A stretch of DNA of 26,675 bases, taken from the NCBI GenBank assembly GCA_900769745.1, contig CAAGHX010000061.1:1-26675 (forward strand), read 5' to 3'. The notes beneath the pieces were generated by a model. It ran no database searches, was not told where the DNA came from, and saw only the letters and a list, made by a program, of their open reading frames with translations. Position 1 is the stretch's first letter. Each line of letters starts with the position of its first letter. This document shows, piece after piece, positions 24,807 through 26,675 of the stretch. Both the position numbers and the translations under genes were made by a program. The DNA is from an uncultured Alistipes sp. GTDB taxonomy: Bacteria > Bacteroidota > Bacteroidia > Bacteroidales > Rikenellaceae.

Positions 24807-26675
24807 ATGAGCGCAATTTATACAGTTATGCTTGCCGTTTTGGCTGTTTTGGCCATCTCGGGTCTTTATGTCGGAGTGACTAACGACGCAGTGAACTTCC
24901 TGAATGCCGCTATCGGCTCGAAGGTAGCTAAGATGCGTACAATCCTGGCGGTTGCTTCGGTGGGAATTATTATCGGTGTGTTGACCTCTACGGGTATGAT
25001 GGAGGTGGCACGAAGTGGAATGTTCGACCCCGCGTTGTTCAGCTTCCACGAGGTGATGATTCTCTATGTGAGTGTGATGTTCGCAAATGTGATTTTGCTG
25101 GATATCTACAACTCGCTCGGCCTGCCCACATCAACCACTGTTGCATTGGTTTTCAGCTTGTTGGGCGCAGCTATCGCAGTGTCGTTGTATAAGATTTCGG
25201 GCGACCCATCGCTCACACTTGGTAGCCTCGGCGGATTTATCAATACCACTCGTGCTATGGGTGTTATCTCGGCTATTTTGATGTCGGTGATTATCGCCTT
25301 TATCTTCGGTACGCTGGTGATGTGGATTTCGCGCTTTATCTTCTCGTTCCGCTACTTGGGTATCTTCAAGAAGTTTGGAGCTGTGTGGTGTGGTGCGTCG
25401 TTTACAGCTATCGCCTACTTCGCCATCTTTAAGGCTTTGAAGGGTGTGTTGTCGAGCACAGCAATGTATGCGTGGATTAGCGACAATCTGCTTATCTCGT
25501 TGGTTGCGTGCTGGATTGTATGCTCAATCGTGTTGAAGTTTATGCAGATGTTCCGCATCAATATCTTGCGTATCAATATCCTCTCGGGTACGTTCGCTTT
25601 GGCTTTGGCCTTTGCGGGTAACGACCTTGTGAACTTTATCGGTGTGCCTTTGGCAGGTTTGGACGCATTCAACATCGCTAAGGAGGCTGGCTCAACAACA
25701 ATCCTTATGGAGGGTTTGAAGGAGAATTTGCCAGCGCAGTTTATCTGGATGCTCCTCTCGGGCGTGATTATGATTGCAACGCTCTGGACCTCGACAAAGT
25801 CGATGAACGTGTCGCAGACCGAGATTTCGCTCGCAGGTCAGGGTGACGATATGATTTCGGGTGAGCAGGACTCAAACGTCTTCTCACGCTCTATTGTGCG
25901 TGCTTCGCTCGGCATCTCAAACTTCTGCGATAGACTCTTCCCAGAGTCGGTAAAGAGCTTTGTGGCAAAGCGTTTCGAGTATGAGGATGTGGAGCAGAAT
26001 GGCGCCCCTTACGATAAGATTCGTGCCGTTGTGAACCTCACAACCGCGGCTCTTCTGATTTCGGTGGGTACATCGCTCAAGTTGCCTCTCTCGACTACTT
26101 ACGTATGCTTTATGGTGGCGATGGGTTCGTCATTGGCAGATAAGGCGTGGGGTAGAGAGTCGGCAGTACACCGTATCTCGGGCGTTATGACCGTTGTGAT
26201 GGGTTGGTTTGTTACAGGTATCGGTGCATTTATCATCGCTATCGGCGTGGGCTTGTTGCTCATCTGGGGCGGTACAATAGCATTTATCTGTGTGACCGTA
26301 GCGTGCGCATATATGCTCATTAAGAGTAACTTCATCGACTCTAAGAAGAAGGAGGAGAAGAAGGCCGACATATTCCAGGATAACAACCAGGTAGGTGCCG
26401 TCGTGGGCGAGGTTTGCCATATGATGAAGATCTCGACTCAGATCTACGACCGCACTCTGGTGGCAGTATTCAAGGAGGATAGAAGGGCATTGAAGGAGCT
26501 TGTTCGCGAGGCGGGCGAGATGTACGACCAGTGCCACAAGATTAAGTATAGCCTGATGCCAGCTCTGCGCAAGATGAAGGGTTCGGGATTGGAGCTTTCT
26601 CTCTACTATATCCAGGTGGTTGATTACCTGAACGAGATGGCCAAGGCGTTGGTTCACATCACGCGCCCTGCGTTC
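24807..26675 (+). CDS. PiT-family inorganic phosphate transporter with PhoU-like tail, 3' end missing
   Basis: The frame is open from ATG 24807 to the window edge, 623 codons. The two inverted PiT repeats are marked by VTNDAVN (24-30) and GNDLVN (Asn272, Asp273), equivalent to the GxNDxAN signatures, and by PTSTT (107-111) and PLSTT (427-431). About ten to twelve membrane segments fill residues 3-500. From about residue 525 the protein becomes soluble and helical (VGEVCHMMKISTQIYD...), a PhoU-like domain that in other proteins couples phosphate uptake to signalling. PiT carriers move metal-phosphate or phosphate with a cation. It has its own promoter and is unrelated to the cassette upstream. 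Confidence 0.9.
   Translation, partial: MSAIYTVMLAVLAVLAISGLYVGVTNDAVNFLNAAIGSKVAKMRTILAVASVGIIIGVLTSTGMMEVARSGMFDPALFSFHEVMILYVSVMFANVILLDIYNSLGLPTSTTVALVFSLLGAAIAVSLYKISGDPSLTLGSLGGFINTTRAMGVISAILMSVIIAFIFGTLVMWISRFIFSFRYLGIFKKFGAVWCGASFTAIAYFAIFKALKGVLSSTAMYAWISDNLLISLVACWIVCSIVLKFMQMFRINILRINILSGTFALALAFAGNDLVNFIGVPLAGLDAFNIAKEAGSTTILMEGLKENLPAQFIWMLLSGVIMIATLWTSTKSMNVSQTEISLAGQGDDMISGEQDSNVFSRSIVRASLGISNFCDRLFPESVKSFVAKRFEYEDVEQNGAPYDKIRAVVNLTTAALLISVGTSLKLPLSTTYVCFMVAMGSSLADKAWGRESAVHRISGVMTVVMGWFVTGIGAFIIAIGVGLLLIWGGTIAFICVTVACAYMLIKSNFIDSKKKEEKKADIFQDNNQVGAVVGEVCHMMKISTQIYDRTLVAVFKEDRRALKELVREAGEMYDQCHKIKYSLMPALRKMKGSGLELSLYYIQVVDYLNEMAKALVHITRPAF

Overview
The window looks chromosomal and comes from a Bacteroidota bacterium, most likely order Bacteroidales and plausibly a Rikenellaceae/Alistipes-type genome. 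The clues are several -33/-7 promoters of the Bacteroidetes form (TTTG, about 20 bp, TAnnTTTG), A-rich leaders instead of strong Shine-Dalgarno sites, a P. gingivalis PG_1098-type methyltransferase, a long MraY with a Bacteroidetes-type insertion, a PASTA-tailed FtsI and a large PiT transporter with a PhoU-like tail. The order-level placement is fairly safe; the genus is only an impression.

Layout. (1) 1-414: the end of an OmpP1/FadL-type outer-membrane barrel, followed by a 446-base gap with hairpins, a short tandem repeat and an intrinsic terminator. (2) 785-5076, plus strand: a DUF486 membrane protein, a THUMP-like methyltransferase, a HAD phosphatase and a lactamase-less ComEC. (3) 5121-14918, minus strand: a tight cell-wall/division (dcw) operon in the order rsmH-ftsL-ftsI-murE-mraY-murD-ftsW, ending in an Hsp15-like S4-domain gene. 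A shared bidirectional terminator separates it from comEC. mraZ is not found upstream of rsmH, and murG and the rest of the cluster do not follow ftsW. (4) 15230-24698, plus strand: a compact ten-gene phage-derived cassette. (5) 24807 to the end: the first 623 codons of a PiT phosphate transporter with its own promoter.

The cassette is the unusual part. It has a strong host-type promoter whose -33 box lies inside a 21-bp palindrome (a likely operator), then a leader of about 330 bases. The genes follow in this order: tail-terminator-like protein, beta-rich structural protein, 787-residue tail-hub-like protein, ClpP-type head protease with a probable scaffold tail, HK97-type major capsid protein, an unassigned beta-rich 149-residue protein, portal, head-tail connector, holin, and an NPGNIR-type lysis or virion protein. 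All ORFs are intact and several starts overlap the preceding stop. There is no terminase, tape measure, integrase, replication gene or repressor, and I see no attachment-site duplication. Tail-like genes come before head genes, and the block sits between housekeeping genes. It may be a domesticated capsid system (gene-transfer-agent-like or a protein-delivery particle) controlled from elsewhere, or a cleanly trimmed prophage remnant; sequence alone cannot decide.

A 122-base inverted-repeat element lies between the protease and capsid genes and may be either a MITE/REP-like insertion or an RNA structure that sets capsid dosage.
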